Below are positions 1 through 8,455 of a DNA stretch of 64,000 nt, piece by piece; the first letter of the stretch is position 1; each line of letters begins with the position of its first letter. Both the position numbers and the translations under genes were made by a program. Under the pieces are notes generated by a model. The model was given only the letters and a program-made list of their open reading frames with translations. It ran no database searches and was not told the DNA's origin. This DNA is from Kribbella voronezhensis (GTDB lineage Bacteria > Actinomycetota > Actinomycetes > Propionibacteriales > Kribbellaceae), in assembly GCF_004365175.1 (NCBI RefSeq), contig NZ_SOCE01000001.1:4843403-4907402 (forward strand), given 5' to 3'.

Positions 1-381
1 CAGCAGGGCGTCGCCAGTGGTGACCAGCCGGACCGCCGCCGCCAGGTGCTCGGGGGTGACGTCCTTCAGCAGGAACCCGCTGGCTCCGGCCGCCAAAGCG
101 GCGTACACGTAGCGATCCAGATCGAAGGTGGTGAGGATCAGGACCCGGCAGCCCGTCTGCTCGGCCAGGATGCGGCGGGTCGCCTCCAGGCCGTCCATCG
201 CCGGCATCCGGATGTCCATGAGTACGACGTCCGGCCCCAGCCGGCGGACCGCCTCGACGGCCTCGGCACCGTCGGCCGCCTCACCGACGACCTCGATGCC
301 GTGCGCGGTCAGGATCATCCGGAACCCGGTCCGCACCAGGGCCTGGTCATCGGCGATCACGACCCGGAGGGCGGTCGTCAC
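1..381 (-). CDS. Response regulator, receiver domain (partial, C-terminus outside window)
   Basis: Read on the minus strand the protein begins MTTALRVVIADDQALVRTGF, a classic receiver-domain start with the acidic pair (ADD) of the phosphorylation pocket. The phosphoacceptor Asp lies in VLMDIRMPA and the conserved Lys in FLLKDV. About 127 residues are visible; the LuxR-type DNA-binding domain expected in this family lies beyond the window. The GTG start overlaps the stop codon of the sensor kinase by four bases (GTGA), so the two are translationally coupled. The kinase is of the HisKA_3 type, which pairs with NarL/LuxR regulators, so this is almost certainly its partner and a DNA-binding transcription factor. 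The ABC exporter transcribed divergently is the likely target, by analogy with other HisKA_3 systems next to exporters. Confidence 0.9.
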   Translation of the reverse strand, partial: MTTALRVVIADDQALVRTGFRMILTAHGIEVVGEAADGAEAVEAVRRLGPDVVLMDIRMPAMDGLEATRRILAEQTGCRVLILTTFDLDRYVYAALAAGASGFLLKDVTPEHLAAAVRLVTTGDALL

Positions 382-1175
382 AGGCGCTCCAGCGGGATCT
401 TCGCGCGGACCCGGAACCCGCCACCCAACCGGCGCCGCGCATCCAGATCGCCGCCGTACACGGCCACTCGCTGCCGCAACCCCACCAGCCCGCGTCCCTC
501 GCCACCGGCGATCGGTGAACGCCCACCGGTCAGGATGCTCGGCCCGGTGTTCAGGATCTCCACCCGCAACGCGTGGTCGGCGTATCGCACCGTCACCTCC
601 GCCTTCACCCCGTCGCCATGCCTGAGTGCGTTGGTCAGCGCCTCCTGGATGATCCGGTACGCCGTGACGTCGACCCCGGCCGGAAGTGGCCGCGGCTCCC
701 CCGAGATCCGCACCTCCACCGGCAATCCGGCGAAGGCGATCCGGTCGATCAGCGGACTGAGCCGGCTCAGGCTCGGCTGTGGTGACAGTCGATCGTCTTC
801 TTGACCATCGGACGGCGGTGCGAGCAGACCGAGTAGATGCCGCAGCTCGGCCATCGTGTCGCGCCCGGCCGCCTCGACCGCGAGCAGCGCTGCCTCGGCT
901 TCAGCCGGCTCGGTCGCCAGCACGTGCCGCGCGGCCCCGGCCTGGATCACCATCACGCTCACGTTGTGGCTGACGATGTCGTGCAGATCGTGGGCGATCC
1001 GGGCCCGCTCGGCGTCGACCGCGGTCTGCGCTGCGCTCTCCCGTTCGCGCTCGAGCAACCATCCGCGCTCCTCCAAGGCGCGAGCGTGCGCCCGCCGCGC
1101 CCGGACGAGGGCCACCGCGAGCGCCGCGGCGGCCAGGCAGGCCAGCACAGCGACGAGCAGCCAGATCGTGGTCAC
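378..1175 (-). CDS. Two-component sensor histidine kinase (HisKA_3 family)
   Basis: Membrane sensor kinase that autophosphorylates on His and passes the phosphate to the adjacent regulator. A single hydrophobic segment (TTIWLLVAVLACLAAAALAVA) sits at the very N-terminus. It is followed by a short coiled region, the HisKA_3 dimerisation box with the phospho-His in IAHDLHDIVSHN, and a GHKL ATPase with N-box IIQEALTNALRHG and G-box GEGRGLVGL. There is no large extracellular loop, so it probably senses through its membrane segment or a partner, as intramembrane-sensing kinases do. I place the start at the GTG at 1175, which has GGGAGAG eight bases upstream; longer in-frame starts exist up to 1238. 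It is divergent from the ABC exporter at 1315, a common arrangement for exporter-sensing systems. Confidence 0.9.
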   Translation of the reverse strand: MTTIWLLVAVLACLAAAALAVALVRARRAHARALEERGWLLERERESAAQTAVDAERARIAHDLHDIVSHNVSVMVIQAGAARHVLATEPAEAEAALLAVEAAGRDTMAELRHLLGLLAPPSDGQEDDRLSPQPSLSRLSPLIDRIAFAGLPVEVRISGEPRPLPAGVDVTAYRIIQEALTNALRHGDGVKAEVTVRYADHALRVEILNTGPSILTGGRSPIAGGEGRGLVGLRQRVAVYGGDLDARRRLGGGFRVRAKIPLERL

Positions 1176-1302
1176 GAGAACCACTCTCCCAAAGGCGCTT
1201 CGGATTCGGCATCCCCCCGCTGGGGGCACGCCGTACATCTGCGGGATGACCGGACGCGGACAGTACGCCGGCAGGCTGACGTCCAGCGCGTGCCGGCGGT
1301 TC

Positions 1303-1308
1303 TAGCGT
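1303..1308 (+). promoter_or_regulatory. -10 box TAGCGT of a probable leaderless promoter
   Basis: TAGCGT ends six bases before the ATG at 1315. This TANNNT-N6-ATG spacing is the usual form of leaderless promoters in actinobacteria. No good -35 hexamer is visible at the optimal distance, so activation by the neighbouring response regulator is plausible. Confidence 0.5.
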
Positions 1309-1314
1309 GAACGC

Positions 1315-2022
1315 ATGACGGATGACGAAGGCAACGGGCAGGCGGTTGTACGGCTCACCGCTGTACGCAAGGAGTACGGCGACTCCGTCGCACTGGACGG
1401 GGTATCGCTGGAGATTCGCGCCGGCGAGGCCGTTGCGGTGATGGGACCGTCCGGCAGCGGCAAGTCCACGCTGCTCAGCATGGTCGCCGGACTCGACCGG
1501 CCGACCTCAGGGTCGGTCATGGTGCACGGCGACGACCTGGGCAGGCTGGACGAGAAGGGCCTGGCGTTGTACCGGCGCCGGCGGATCGGCATGATCTTCC
1601 AGTTCTTCAACCTGCTGGACGATCTGTCCGCCCTCGACAACGTCGCACTGGCCGCGCAGCTGACCGGCACGTCGGCCTCGGCCGCCCGGAAGCGTGCCGA
1701 GGAACTTTTCGAGGAACTCGGCATCGCCGACCGCCGGAACATCTACCCGGCCCAACTGAGTGGCGGCGAACGGCAACGCGTTGCCGTCGCCCGGGCGCTG
1801 ATGAACCGCCCTGCCGTGCTGCTGGCCGACGAGCCGACCGGTGCACTGGACACGCGCGCCGGCGAACAGGTGATGGATCTCCTGCTGGACCTCAACCAGA
1901 TCGGCCAGACGCTGCTCCTGGTGACCCATGACCAGCAACTCGCGACGCGCTGCGCCAGCCGCGTCATCGAGTTCGTCGACGGGCAGATCGCGGGCGAGCG
2001 CAGCCTGGAGCGTACGTCGTGA
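1315..2022 (+). CDS. ABC transporter ATP-binding protein (MacB/LolD type)
   Basis: ATPase of 235 residues that powers the permease encoded immediately downstream. Walker A is GPSGSGKST, the signature is LSGGERQRVAVARA, Walker B is VLLADEPTG and the switch His is in VTHDQ. The sequence type is that of the MacB/LolD/FtsE branch, whose members work as mechanotransmitting exporters rather than importers. The start ATG lies six bases after a TAGCGT -10 box. Its TGA overlaps the GTG of the permease gene by four bases. The sensor kinase and regulator are divergent. The substrate cannot be read from sequence; antimicrobial peptides and lipids are typical of the group. Confidence 0.95.
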   Translation: MTDDEGNGQAVVRLTAVRKEYGDSVALDGVSLEIRAGEAVAVMGPSGSGKSTLLSMVAGLDRPTSGSVMVHGDDLGRLDEKGLALYRRRRIGMIFQFFNLLDDLSALDNVALAAQLTGTSASAARKRAEELFEELGIADRRNIYPAQLSGGERQRVAVARALMNRPAVLLADEPTGALDTRAGEQVMDLLLDLNQIGQTLLLVTHDQQLATRCASRVIEFVDGQIAGERSLERTS

Positions 2023-4343
2023 GCGCCGTGTGGCCGGTGTCGCGAGCAGCGGTCCGACGGCGCCGGATGCAGACCGTGATCATCGGAGTGGTCGTGATGC
2101 TGTCCACCTCGATGATCGTCGTGGCACTGGGGCTGCTGGCGGCGTCGAGTGGTCCCTTCGACCAGGCGTACGCGCGGCAGAGCGGTGCACACTTGGTCGC
2201 GTCGTACGACCGGACCAAGGTCAGCGACGCCCAGCTCACCGAGTCGGCTCGTACTGCGGCCGCCGTGGCCGGGCCGTTCGGCCAGGCGACCCTCGACATG
2301 GACACCGGCGGACCAGAGACGTCTCTGGTGGTGGTGGGACGCGCGGATCCCGGCGGAACGGTCGACCGGCTCAACGTGTGGAAGGGACGCTGGGCAACCA
2401 AGCCGGGCGAGATCGTGATGAACCGGAATCCGACCGACTCCACCGGGCGCGGTGCGCCGACGCTGGGTGAGACGGTCACAGTGGCCGGCAGCCACAGGCT
2501 GACCATCGTCGGGTTCGCCTACAGCGTGAGCGGATCGGCCGATGCCTGGGTCGCGCCGGCGCAGATGACGTCGTTGAAGCCGACCTCGACGCAGATGCTG
2601 TACCGCTTCGCCCAGGCCGCGACCAACGAGCAGGTGTCGGCTGGTCAGTCCGCGGTGACGTCCGGTCTGCCGTCCGGCGCACTGGTGGGCACCCAGTCCT
2701 ACCTTGCGCTGCGAGCACTCGCCACCGGCGAACCGAACACCTTCGTGCCGTTCTTGATGGTGTTCGGCTGGCTCGGGCTAGCGGTCGCCGTACTGATCGT
2801 GGCGAACGTGGTCAGTGGTGCTGTGGTCGCCGGCTTCAAGCACATCGGCGTACTCAAGGCTCTCGGGTTCACCCCGACCCAGGTGATGACGGTCTATCTG
2901 GCGATGGTGTCCATCCCGGCGTTCGCCGGCTGCGCGATCGGCACGGTTCTGGGCAATGTGCTCGCAGAGTCGTTGCTGACGAGGGCCTTCGAGAACTACG
3001 GCGCGGGTGGTGTCGGCGTAGCGGTCTGGGTGGACGTGGCCGCGCTGCTCGGCGTACCTGCGCTGGTGGCGCTGTCCGCTCTGGTCCCTGCGCTTCGAGC
3101 GCGAAGTCTGTCGGCGGCTGAGGCGATCAGTGCGGGTAGTGCGCCGCGAGCCGGCCGCGGGCTGCGGGCCCAGCGCTGGCTGAGTGGTACTCGGTTGCCG
3201 CGGGCGGTGAGCCTCGGGTTCGGGCTTCCGTTCGCCCGGCCGGCGCGTACGGCGTTGACGCTGGCGGCCGTCGTACTCGGGGTCACCAGCGTGACGCTGG
3301 CGGTTGGTCTCGGGAAGTCGTTGACCTCCTACCAGACTGCTGCGAGCCGGGTCGGTGCTGTCGACGTGACGATGTTCGGAGGTCTCAAGGGGAGCGGTCC
3401 GCCACCTCCTGGTGAGGTGGCGCCGCCCGTCGCCAAGCTGACTGACGCGCAGGACGAGGCGTTGCTGCGGTCGACTCCAGGCGCTTCGGCGGTGATCGCG
3501 AGTGCGGAGCTGCCGATGCGGCTGGCCGGGACGAACACGGATTTGCGGGTGTCCTTCTATCGCGGGGACTTCGAGCAGCTCGGCTATCGGATGCTCAGCG
3601 GGCGATGGTTCGACGGGCCGGGGCAGGTGGTCGTGTCCGAGCGGTTCCTTCGCCAGCACGGGCTGGCGATCGGCGACACGATCACCCTGCAGTCGGAGGG
3701 CAGGAACGTTCAGGCACGGATCGTCGGGAAGGCGCTCTACAACTCGGGTGAGGAGGTGCTGTCGAACTGGCAGACGCTGGCGTTGGTGGCACCGGAATTG
3801 CGAGCGTCGCTGTACGAGATCAAGGTGAAGCCCGGCACGGACCTGGACAGCTACGTCAAGGCCGTGCAGGCCGGGGACTCCGGGTTACAGGAGGCCTCCG
3901 GTCAGGAATCGGGCAGCTTCGTTGCGATCGTCCTGGCGACTGTCGTCCTGCTGACCCTGATGCTGGGGACCGTGGCCGCGCTCGGCGTCTTCAACACAGT
4001 CGTCCTCAACACCCGCGAACGTCGCCGCGACCTCGGCATGCTCAAGTCGATCGGCATGACCCCCGCCCAGGTCGTCGTGATGGTGGTGACGTCCATGGCC
4101 GCGCTGGGCGCGATCGGCGGCCTCCTGGGCATCCCACTGGGCATCGTCGCCCACCGTCTGGTCGTCCCCGCCATGGCGAACGGTGCCCAGGTGGCGATCC
4201 CCGACTTCATGCTGCACGTCTACCCCGCCCCGCTGCTAGCTCTGCTGGTCCTCGCCGGCATCGCGATCTCCGCCCTCGGTGCCTTCGTCCCGGCCCGGTC
4301 CGCCGCCCACACCACCATCGCCGAAGTCCTCCACAACGAATGA
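2019..4343 (+). CDS. ABC transporter permease, FtsX/MacB type
   Basis: Large permease of 774 residues built from two FtsX-like halves. One membrane segment near residues 22-45 is followed by an extracytoplasmic domain and three segments around residues 245-360. A second N-terminal-type segment lies near residue 410, then another extracytoplasmic domain and three C-terminal segments (from about 625 to 765). The cytoplasmic coupling motif FKHIGVLKALGFTPTQV is repeated as RRRDLGMLKSIGMTPAQV before the C-terminal segments, which shows the internal duplication. The GTG start overlaps the ATPase stop. With the ATPase it forms an exporter or lipoprotein/peptide-handling pump, probably controlled by the divergent two-component system. 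Confidence 0.92.
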   Translation: MSAVWPVSRAAVRRRRMQTVIIGVVVMLSTSMIVVALGLLAASSGPFDQAYARQSGAHLVASYDRTKVSDAQLTESARTAAAVAGPFGQATLDMDTGGPETSLVVVGRADPGGTVDRLNVWKGRWATKPGEIVMNRNPTDSTGRGAPTLGETVTVAGSHRLTIVGFAYSVSGSADAWVAPAQMTSLKPTSTQMLYRFAQAATNEQVSAGQSAVTSGLPSGALVGTQSYLALRALATGEPNTFVPFLMVFGWLGLAVAVLIVANVVSGAVVAGFKHIGVLKALGFTPTQVMTVYLAMVSIPAFAGCAIGTVLGNVLAESLLTRAFENYGAGGVGVAVWVDVAALLGVPALVALSALVPALRARSLSAAEAISAGSAPRAGRGLRAQRWLSGTRLPRAVSLGFGLPFARPARTALTLAAVVLGVTSVTLAVGLGKSLTSYQTAASRVGAVDVTMFGGLKGSGPPPPGEVAPPVAKLTDAQDEALLRSTPGASAVIASAELPMRLAGTNTDLRVSFYRGDFEQLGYRMLSGRWFDGPGQVVVSERFLRQHGLAIGDTITLQSEGRNVQARIVGKALYNSGEEVLSNWQTLALVAPELRASLYEIKVKPGTDLDSYVKAVQAGDSGLQEASGQESGSFVAIVLATVVLLTLMLGTVAALGVFNTVVLNTRERRRDLGMLKSIGMTPAQVVVMVVTSMAALGAIGGLLGIPLGIVAHRLVVPAMANGAQVAIPDFMLHVYPAPLLALLVLAGIAISALGAFVPARSAAHTTIAEVLHNE

Positions 4344-4391
4344 GCGAGCGTCCGCTGAGGTGGTGGGTAATGGTCCGGACACCTGGGAGCG

Positions 4392-4420
4392 TTGACCGGT
4401 TCCGGCGACGGGACTAGCGT
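4392..4420 (+). promoter_or_regulatory. Probable promoter of fdhA
   Basis: TTGACC at 4392-4397, a 17-base spacer and TAGCGT at 4415-4420 form a good housekeeping-type promoter. It implies a 5' leader of about 160 bases before the GTG at 4586. No recognisable riboswitch was seen in that leader. Confidence 0.55.
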
Positions 4421-4448
4421 CGTGAACGATCCCTTCGCCGGACCGGTC
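4394..4448. other. Large imperfect inverted repeat over the fdhA promoter
   Basis: GACCGGTTCCGGCGA at 4394-4408 pairs with TCGCCGGACCGGTC at 4435-4448, with a single unpaired T. It could terminate the upstream permease transcript or act as an operator, because the -35 and -10 boxes of the next promoter lie in its left arm and loop. Confidence 0.5.
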
Positions 4449-4585
4449 GTGCGCGTCCAGGCGCATCCGGAGTCCCCGGGGATTCACCTGACACGGGGCG
4501 GGCGACGATCGCATCGCCGTACCACAAGGCGGTCGCGGTCCGCGGTCAAGCAGCACCGGAGCTTCCCGGGAGAGGGGCAACAGTC

Positions 4586-5800
4586 GTGCCTGGCAACAGG
4601 GCAGTCATCTACAAGGGACCAGGTGACGTGGCGGTCGAGACGATCGACTACCCGAGCCTTGAACTCAAGGACGGTCCAGGAGTCAACCCCGCGAACGTGG
4701 GCCGGCAGGTCCAACACGGGGCGATCCTGAAGGTCGTCGCCAGCAATATCTGCGGCAGCGACCAGCACATGGTCCGCGGCCGGACCACGGCACCGCCGGG
4801 ACTCGCTCTCGGCCATGAGATCACCGGCGAGGTCGCCGAGGTCGGCCGCGACGTCGAGTTCATCAAGGTCGGCGATCTGGTGTCGGTCCCGTTCAACATC
4901 GCCTGTGGACGGTGTATCAACTGTAAGGAGGGCAAGACCGGCGTCTGCCTGAACGTGAACCCGGACCGGCCCGGCTCGGCGTACGGGTACGTCGACATGG
5001 GCGGCTGGGTCGGCGGCCAGGCGGAGTACGCGCTGGTGCCGTACGCCGACTGGAACCTGCTGAAGTTCCCCGACAAGGACCAGGCGCTCGCGAAGATCCG
5101 CGACCTGGCGATGCTGTCGGACATCTTCCCGACCGGATACCACGGCGCGGTCACCGCCGGTGTCGGAACCGGGTCGACCGTCTACATCGCCGGAGCCGGA
5201 CCCGTCGGCCTGGCCGCGGCGACATCGGCGTTCCTGCTCGGAGCGGCGGTCGTGATCGTGGCCGATCTGCAGAAGGAACGGCTGGAACAGGCCCGTAGCT
5301 TCGGCTGCGAAACGATCGACGTTTCACAGGGCGAACCGAGGGACCAGGTTGAACAGCTCCTCGGGGAGCCGGAGGTCGACTGCGCCGTTGACGCGGTCGG
5401 GTTCGAGGCACACGGCCACGGCAGTGATGCTCAGGCCGAGCGGCCGGCGACCGTGCTGAACACGGTCATGGATGTCACCCGTGCCGGTGGCGCGGTCGGT
5501 ATTCCCGGGCTCTACGTCACCGGCGATCCCGGTGCGAGCGACGATGCCGCGAAGACCGGTTCGCTGTCCATCCGGCTCGGCCTCGGCTGGGCGAAGTCGC
5601 TGTCGTTCACGACCGGCCAATGCCCGGTGATGCGGTACAACCGCCAGTTGATGAAGGCGATCCTGAACGACCGGACGCAGATCGCGAAGAACGTGAACGC
5701 CACGGTCATCCCGCTGGATCAGGCGCCGCAGGGGTACGCCGAGTTCGACAAGGGAGCGGCCCGCAAGTACGTGCTGGACCCGCACGGAATGATCAAGTAG
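4586..5800 (+). CDS. fdhA: Formaldehyde dehydrogenase, glutathione-independent (Zn-dependent MDR family)
   Basis: Cytoplasmic NAD-dependent dehydrogenase of 404 residues of the Pseudomonas putida FdhA type, which oxidises formaldehyde to formate without a thiol cofactor. The opening RAVIYKGPGDVAVETIDYP is typical. The catalytic zinc ligands lie in NICGSDQHMVRG and GHEITG, the structural zinc Cys set is CGRCINCKEGKTGVC, and the NAD-binding loop is YIAGAGPVGLAAA. The length matches the family (about 400), and the long insertion after the Rossmann motif is characteristic of this group. The GTG start has GGGAGAGGGG upstream. It appears to be a single-gene unit with its own promoter and a terminator hairpin. 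Some relatives dismutate aldehydes, so the exact substrate is an inference. Confidence 0.9.
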   Translation: MPGNRAVIYKGPGDVAVETIDYPSLELKDGPGVNPANVGRQVQHGAILKVVASNICGSDQHMVRGRTTAPPGLALGHEITGEVAEVGRDVEFIKVGDLVSVPFNIACGRCINCKEGKTGVCLNVNPDRPGSAYGYVDMGGWVGGQAEYALVPYADWNLLKFPDKDQALAKIRDLAMLSDIFPTGYHGAVTAGVGTGSTVYIAGAGPVGLAAATSAFLLGAAVVIVADLQKERLEQARSFGCETIDVSQGEPRDQVEQLLGEPEVDCAVDAVGFEAHGHGSDAQAERPATVLNTVMDVTRAGGAVGIPGLYVTGDPGASDDAAKTGSLSIRLGLGWAKSLSFTTGQCPVMRYNRQLMKAILNDRTQIAKNVNATVIPLDQAPQGYAEFDKGAARKYVLDPHGMIK

Positions 5801-5813
5801 GCCCGTCGGAAGT

Positions 5814-5847
5814 CGCGGGAGCCGGGCCTACCGGATCGGCTCCCGCG
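5814..5847 (+). terminator. Terminator hairpin after fdhA
   Basis: CGCGGGAGCC (5814-5823) pairs perfectly with GGCTCCCGCG (5838-5847) across a 14-base loop, 14 bases after the fdhA stop. There is no T-run, which is usual in actinobacteria. Confidence 0.65.
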
Positions 5848-5926
5848 CCCGGGGCATACTGCGAGTGAGAGCGGATTTCCCACCAGAGCGAAGCGAACGA
5901 GCGCGAGTTCAGGCTTGGGGACTTTC

Positions 5927-6130
5927 ATGAGCGGTGACGGGAGCAGCGACAGCCTGCTGGATCTGGAGTTCGCGTACACGAGCCACCAGGACTCGTGCCG
6001 CGACCTGTACTCGCCGTTCTACTACTGTCGGCGCCCGCTCGGTCACGACGGCGTCCACGCGGCCGGCTTCGGCAGTGGCCGCCTACGCTGGCGGCACGAC
6101 CCCAACCACCCGCCACACATGCTTTCGTGA
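5927..6130 (+). CDS. Small conserved-looking protein of unknown function, 67 aa
   Basis: I do not recognise this protein. It is acidic in its first half (MSGDGSSDSLLDLEFAYTS) and then contains DSCRDLYSPFYYCRRPLGHDGVH, where two Cys and a following His-rich stretch could bind a metal. It ends in a basic, His/Pro-rich tail. The ATG at 5927 follows TTGGGGAC; an in-frame extension upstream to 5915 is possible. The reading frame looks real because of its Tyr/Phe/Cys content, unusual for chance frames in this GC-rich DNA. It sits alone between fdhA and guaA on the same strand. Confidence 0.55.
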   Translation: MSGDGSSDSLLDLEFAYTSHQDSCRDLYSPFYYCRRPLGHDGVHAAGFGSGRLRWRHDPNHPPHMLS

Positions 6131-6186
6131 TCAAGCACCGCTGGAGCGATTAGAGCCTTGCTGACCTGCACCGATACGCTTTGCGG

Positions 6187-7737
6187 GTGACTGAGCATGA
6201 GTTGGTTCTGGTCGTCGACTTCGGGGCGCAGTACGCGCAGCTGATCGCGCGGCGGGTGCGCGAGGCCAAGGTGTACTCCGAGATCGTGCCGCACTCGATG
6301 CCGGTCGAGGAGATGCTGGCCCGGAATCCGAAGGCGATCATCCTGTCCGGCGGACCGCAGTCGGTGTACGCCGAGGGTGCGCCGCGGGTGGACTCGGCAC
6401 TGTTCGAGGCGGGGGTGCCGGCGTTCGGGATCTGCTACGGGTTCCAGGCGATGGCGCAGACGCTGGGCGGCGACGTACGCCGTACGGGACTGCGCGAGTT
6501 CGGGCGGACCCCGGTCACGGTGAGCGAGGCCGGCGCGCTGCTCGCAGGGATCCCCGAGGACCTGAACGTGTGGATGTCGCACGGTGACGCCGTACACGCG
6601 CCGCCGGTCGGATTCGCCGTACTGGCTGCGTCTTCGGGTGCGCCGGTCGCGGCGTTCGAGAACCTGGAGAGCAAGCTGGCCGGTGTGCAGTGGCACCCGG
6701 AGGTGCTGCACTCGCAGGCTGGGCAGGCCGTGCTGGAGCACTTCCTGTACGACATCGCTGGGTGCAGCGGCGACTGGACGACCACCAACGTCGTCGAGGA
6801 GCAGGTGGAGCTGATCCGGCAGCAGGTCGGCGACAAGCAGGTGCTGTGTGCGCTGTCCGGTGGCGTGGATTCGGCCGTCGCCGCGGCTCTGGTGAGCAAG
6901 GCGATCGGCGACCAGCTCACCTGTGTGTATGTGGACCACGGGTTGCAGCGGTCGGGTGAGTCGGACCAGATCGAGAAGGACTTCGTCGCTGCTACCGGCA
7001 CGCGGCTGGAAGTCGTGGACGCGGAGGATCAGTTCCTGGGCGCGCTGGCCGGGGTGACCGACCCGGAGCAAAAGCGGAAGATCGTAGGGCGCGAGTTCAT
7101 CCGGACTTTCGAGGCGACCGCCCGGAAGCTCGACGCTGATCGGCACATCGAGTTCTTGGTGCAGGGGACGCTTTATCCGGATGTCGTGGAGTCCGGTGGC
7201 GGGACCGGTACGGCGAACATCAAGTCGCATCACAATGTCGGTGGGCTGCCCGACGACCTGCAGTTCTCGCTGATCGAGCCGCTGCGGACGTTGTTCAAGG
7301 ACGAGGTCCGCGAGCTGGGGATCGCGCTGGGACTGCCGGAGACGCTGGTTTACCGGCACCCGTTCCCGGGGCCGGGGTTGTCGATCCGGATCATCGGCGA
7401 GGTGACGAAGGAGCGGCTGGAGATCCTGCGGGCGGCCGATCTGATCGCCCGGACCGAGCTGACCGCCGCCGGGCTGGATCGCGACATCTGGCAGTTCCCG
7501 GTGGTGTTGCTGGCTGACGTGCGGTCGGTGGGTGTGCAGGGTGACGGTCGGACCTACGGTCATCCCGTCGTACTGCGGCCGGTCACCAGCGAAGACGCGA
7601 TGACGGCCGACTGGGCCCGCCTGCCCTACGAAGTACTCGAGAAGATCTCTACTCGCATCACCAACGAGGTCGACGAGATCAACCGAGTCACCGTAGACAT
7701 CACAAGCAAGCCCCCGGGGACGATCGAGTGGGAGTAG
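6187..7737 (+). CDS. guaA: GMP synthase (glutamine-hydrolysing)
   Basis: Converts XMP to GMP using ATP and glutamine, the last step of guanine nucleotide synthesis. The N-terminal class I glutamine amidotransferase has the nucleophile in [12 protein letters not shown] and the His-Glu pair in WHPE. The ATP-pyrophosphatase domain has the P-loop LSGGVDSAV, and the C-terminal dimerisation domain ends [11 protein letters not shown], the usual terminus. The length is 516 residues, as expected. I prefer the GTG at 6187 because TACGCT lies six bases upstream, a leaderless arrangement; TTG at 6181 is the alternative. The stop is followed directly by the repeat-rich spacer. Confidence 0.97.
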   Translation: MTEHELVLVVDFGAQYAQLIARRVREAKVYSEIVPHSMPVEEMLARNPKAIILSGGPQSVYAEGAPRVDSALFEAGVPAFGICYGFQAMAQTLGGDVRRTGLREFGRTPVTVSEAGALLAGIPEDLNVWMSHGDAVHAPPVGFAVLAASSGAPVAAFENLESKLAGVQWHPEVLHSQAGQAVLEHFLYDIAGCSGDWTTTNVVEEQVELIRQQVGDKQVLCALSGGVDSAVAAALVSKAIGDQLTCVYVDHGLQRSGESDQIEKDFVAATGTRLEVVDAEDQFLGALAGVTDPEQKRKIVGREFIRTFEATARKLDADRHIEFLVQGTLYPDVVESGGGTGTANIKSHHNVGGLPDDLQFSLIEPLRTLFKDEVRELGIALGLPETLVYRHPFPGPGLSIRIIGEVTKERLEILRAADLIARTELTAAGLDRDIWQFPVVLLADVRSVGVQGDGRTYGHPVVLRPVTSEDAMTADWARLPYEVLEKISTRITNEVDEINRVTVDITSKPPGTIEWE

Positions 7738-8455
7738 TTCGTACTACGTAGGAGCCGCCCGCCCGGTCGCGGCCTCCTGCGTCGGCCGTCTCCTCCCACC
7801 CTGGACGCTGGCTCCTGCGTCGCAGCTGAGTTACCCGCCCGGTCGCGGCCTCCTGCGTCGGCCGTCTCCACCCACCCCAGGACACCGGCTCCTGCGTCGC
7901 CAGCTCACCTGCCCCGGGGCACCGGCTCCTGCGTCGCTGGTTGGAAGGGCGGTGGGTGCCCGGTGTTGTCGGGGCTGGTGTGGTTGGCGCGCTGGTTGTG
8001 CTTGGCTCCTGCGTCGCCAGCTCACCTGCCCCCGGGCACCGGCTCCTGCGTCGCCGGTCGGAAGGGCGGTGGGGTGCCGGGCGTGCGGTGACGGCCACTC
8101 CGCCGACTGTGTTGTCGGGCTGGTGTGGGTTGGCGTGCCGGTTGGTGCTGGCTCCTCCGTTGCCTCCACCACGCTGGACGCCTGCTGCGGCGTCGCCTCG
8201 CTCCCCCACGCTGGGCGCCGGAGTTCTGCCTCGCTGGCTGTGCCACCCTCGGCGCCCGTTCCTTCGTTGCCGGTGGAGAGGCGGTGGGTACCCGACCTTG
8301 TCGGGGCTGGTGTGGTTGGTGCACCTGTTGGTGCTGGCTCGTATGTCGCCCGTCTCCCTCACACTCGGGCGTCGGCTTCTTCGTTGTCGGTGTAGAAGGC
8401 GGTTGGTGCGAGAGCGTGCGGAGGCCGGTGTTGTGGGGCTTCGTGAAGCTGGTTC
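7738..8455. repeat. Repeat-filled convergent intergenic region (CTCCTGCGTC family, locus 1)
   Basis: 718 bases between the 3' ends of guaA and the anti-sigma-like gene. I see seven exact copies of CTCCTGCGTC on the plus strand (starting at 7774, 7812, 7850, 7889, 7926, 8006 and 8043), mostly spaced 37-39 bases apart, and degenerate relatives near 8152, 8260 and 8350. They lie in longer blocks alternating between GGCCTCCTGCGTCGGCC and GGCTCCTGCGTCGC. Open frames crossing the region consist only of the repeat and are not genes. Confidence 0.85.

Noticed and set aside
4392-4730. Open frame covering the fdhA leader and start
   Set aside because: Basic low-complexity sequence, and it overlaps the conserved N-terminus of the dehydrogenase in another frame.
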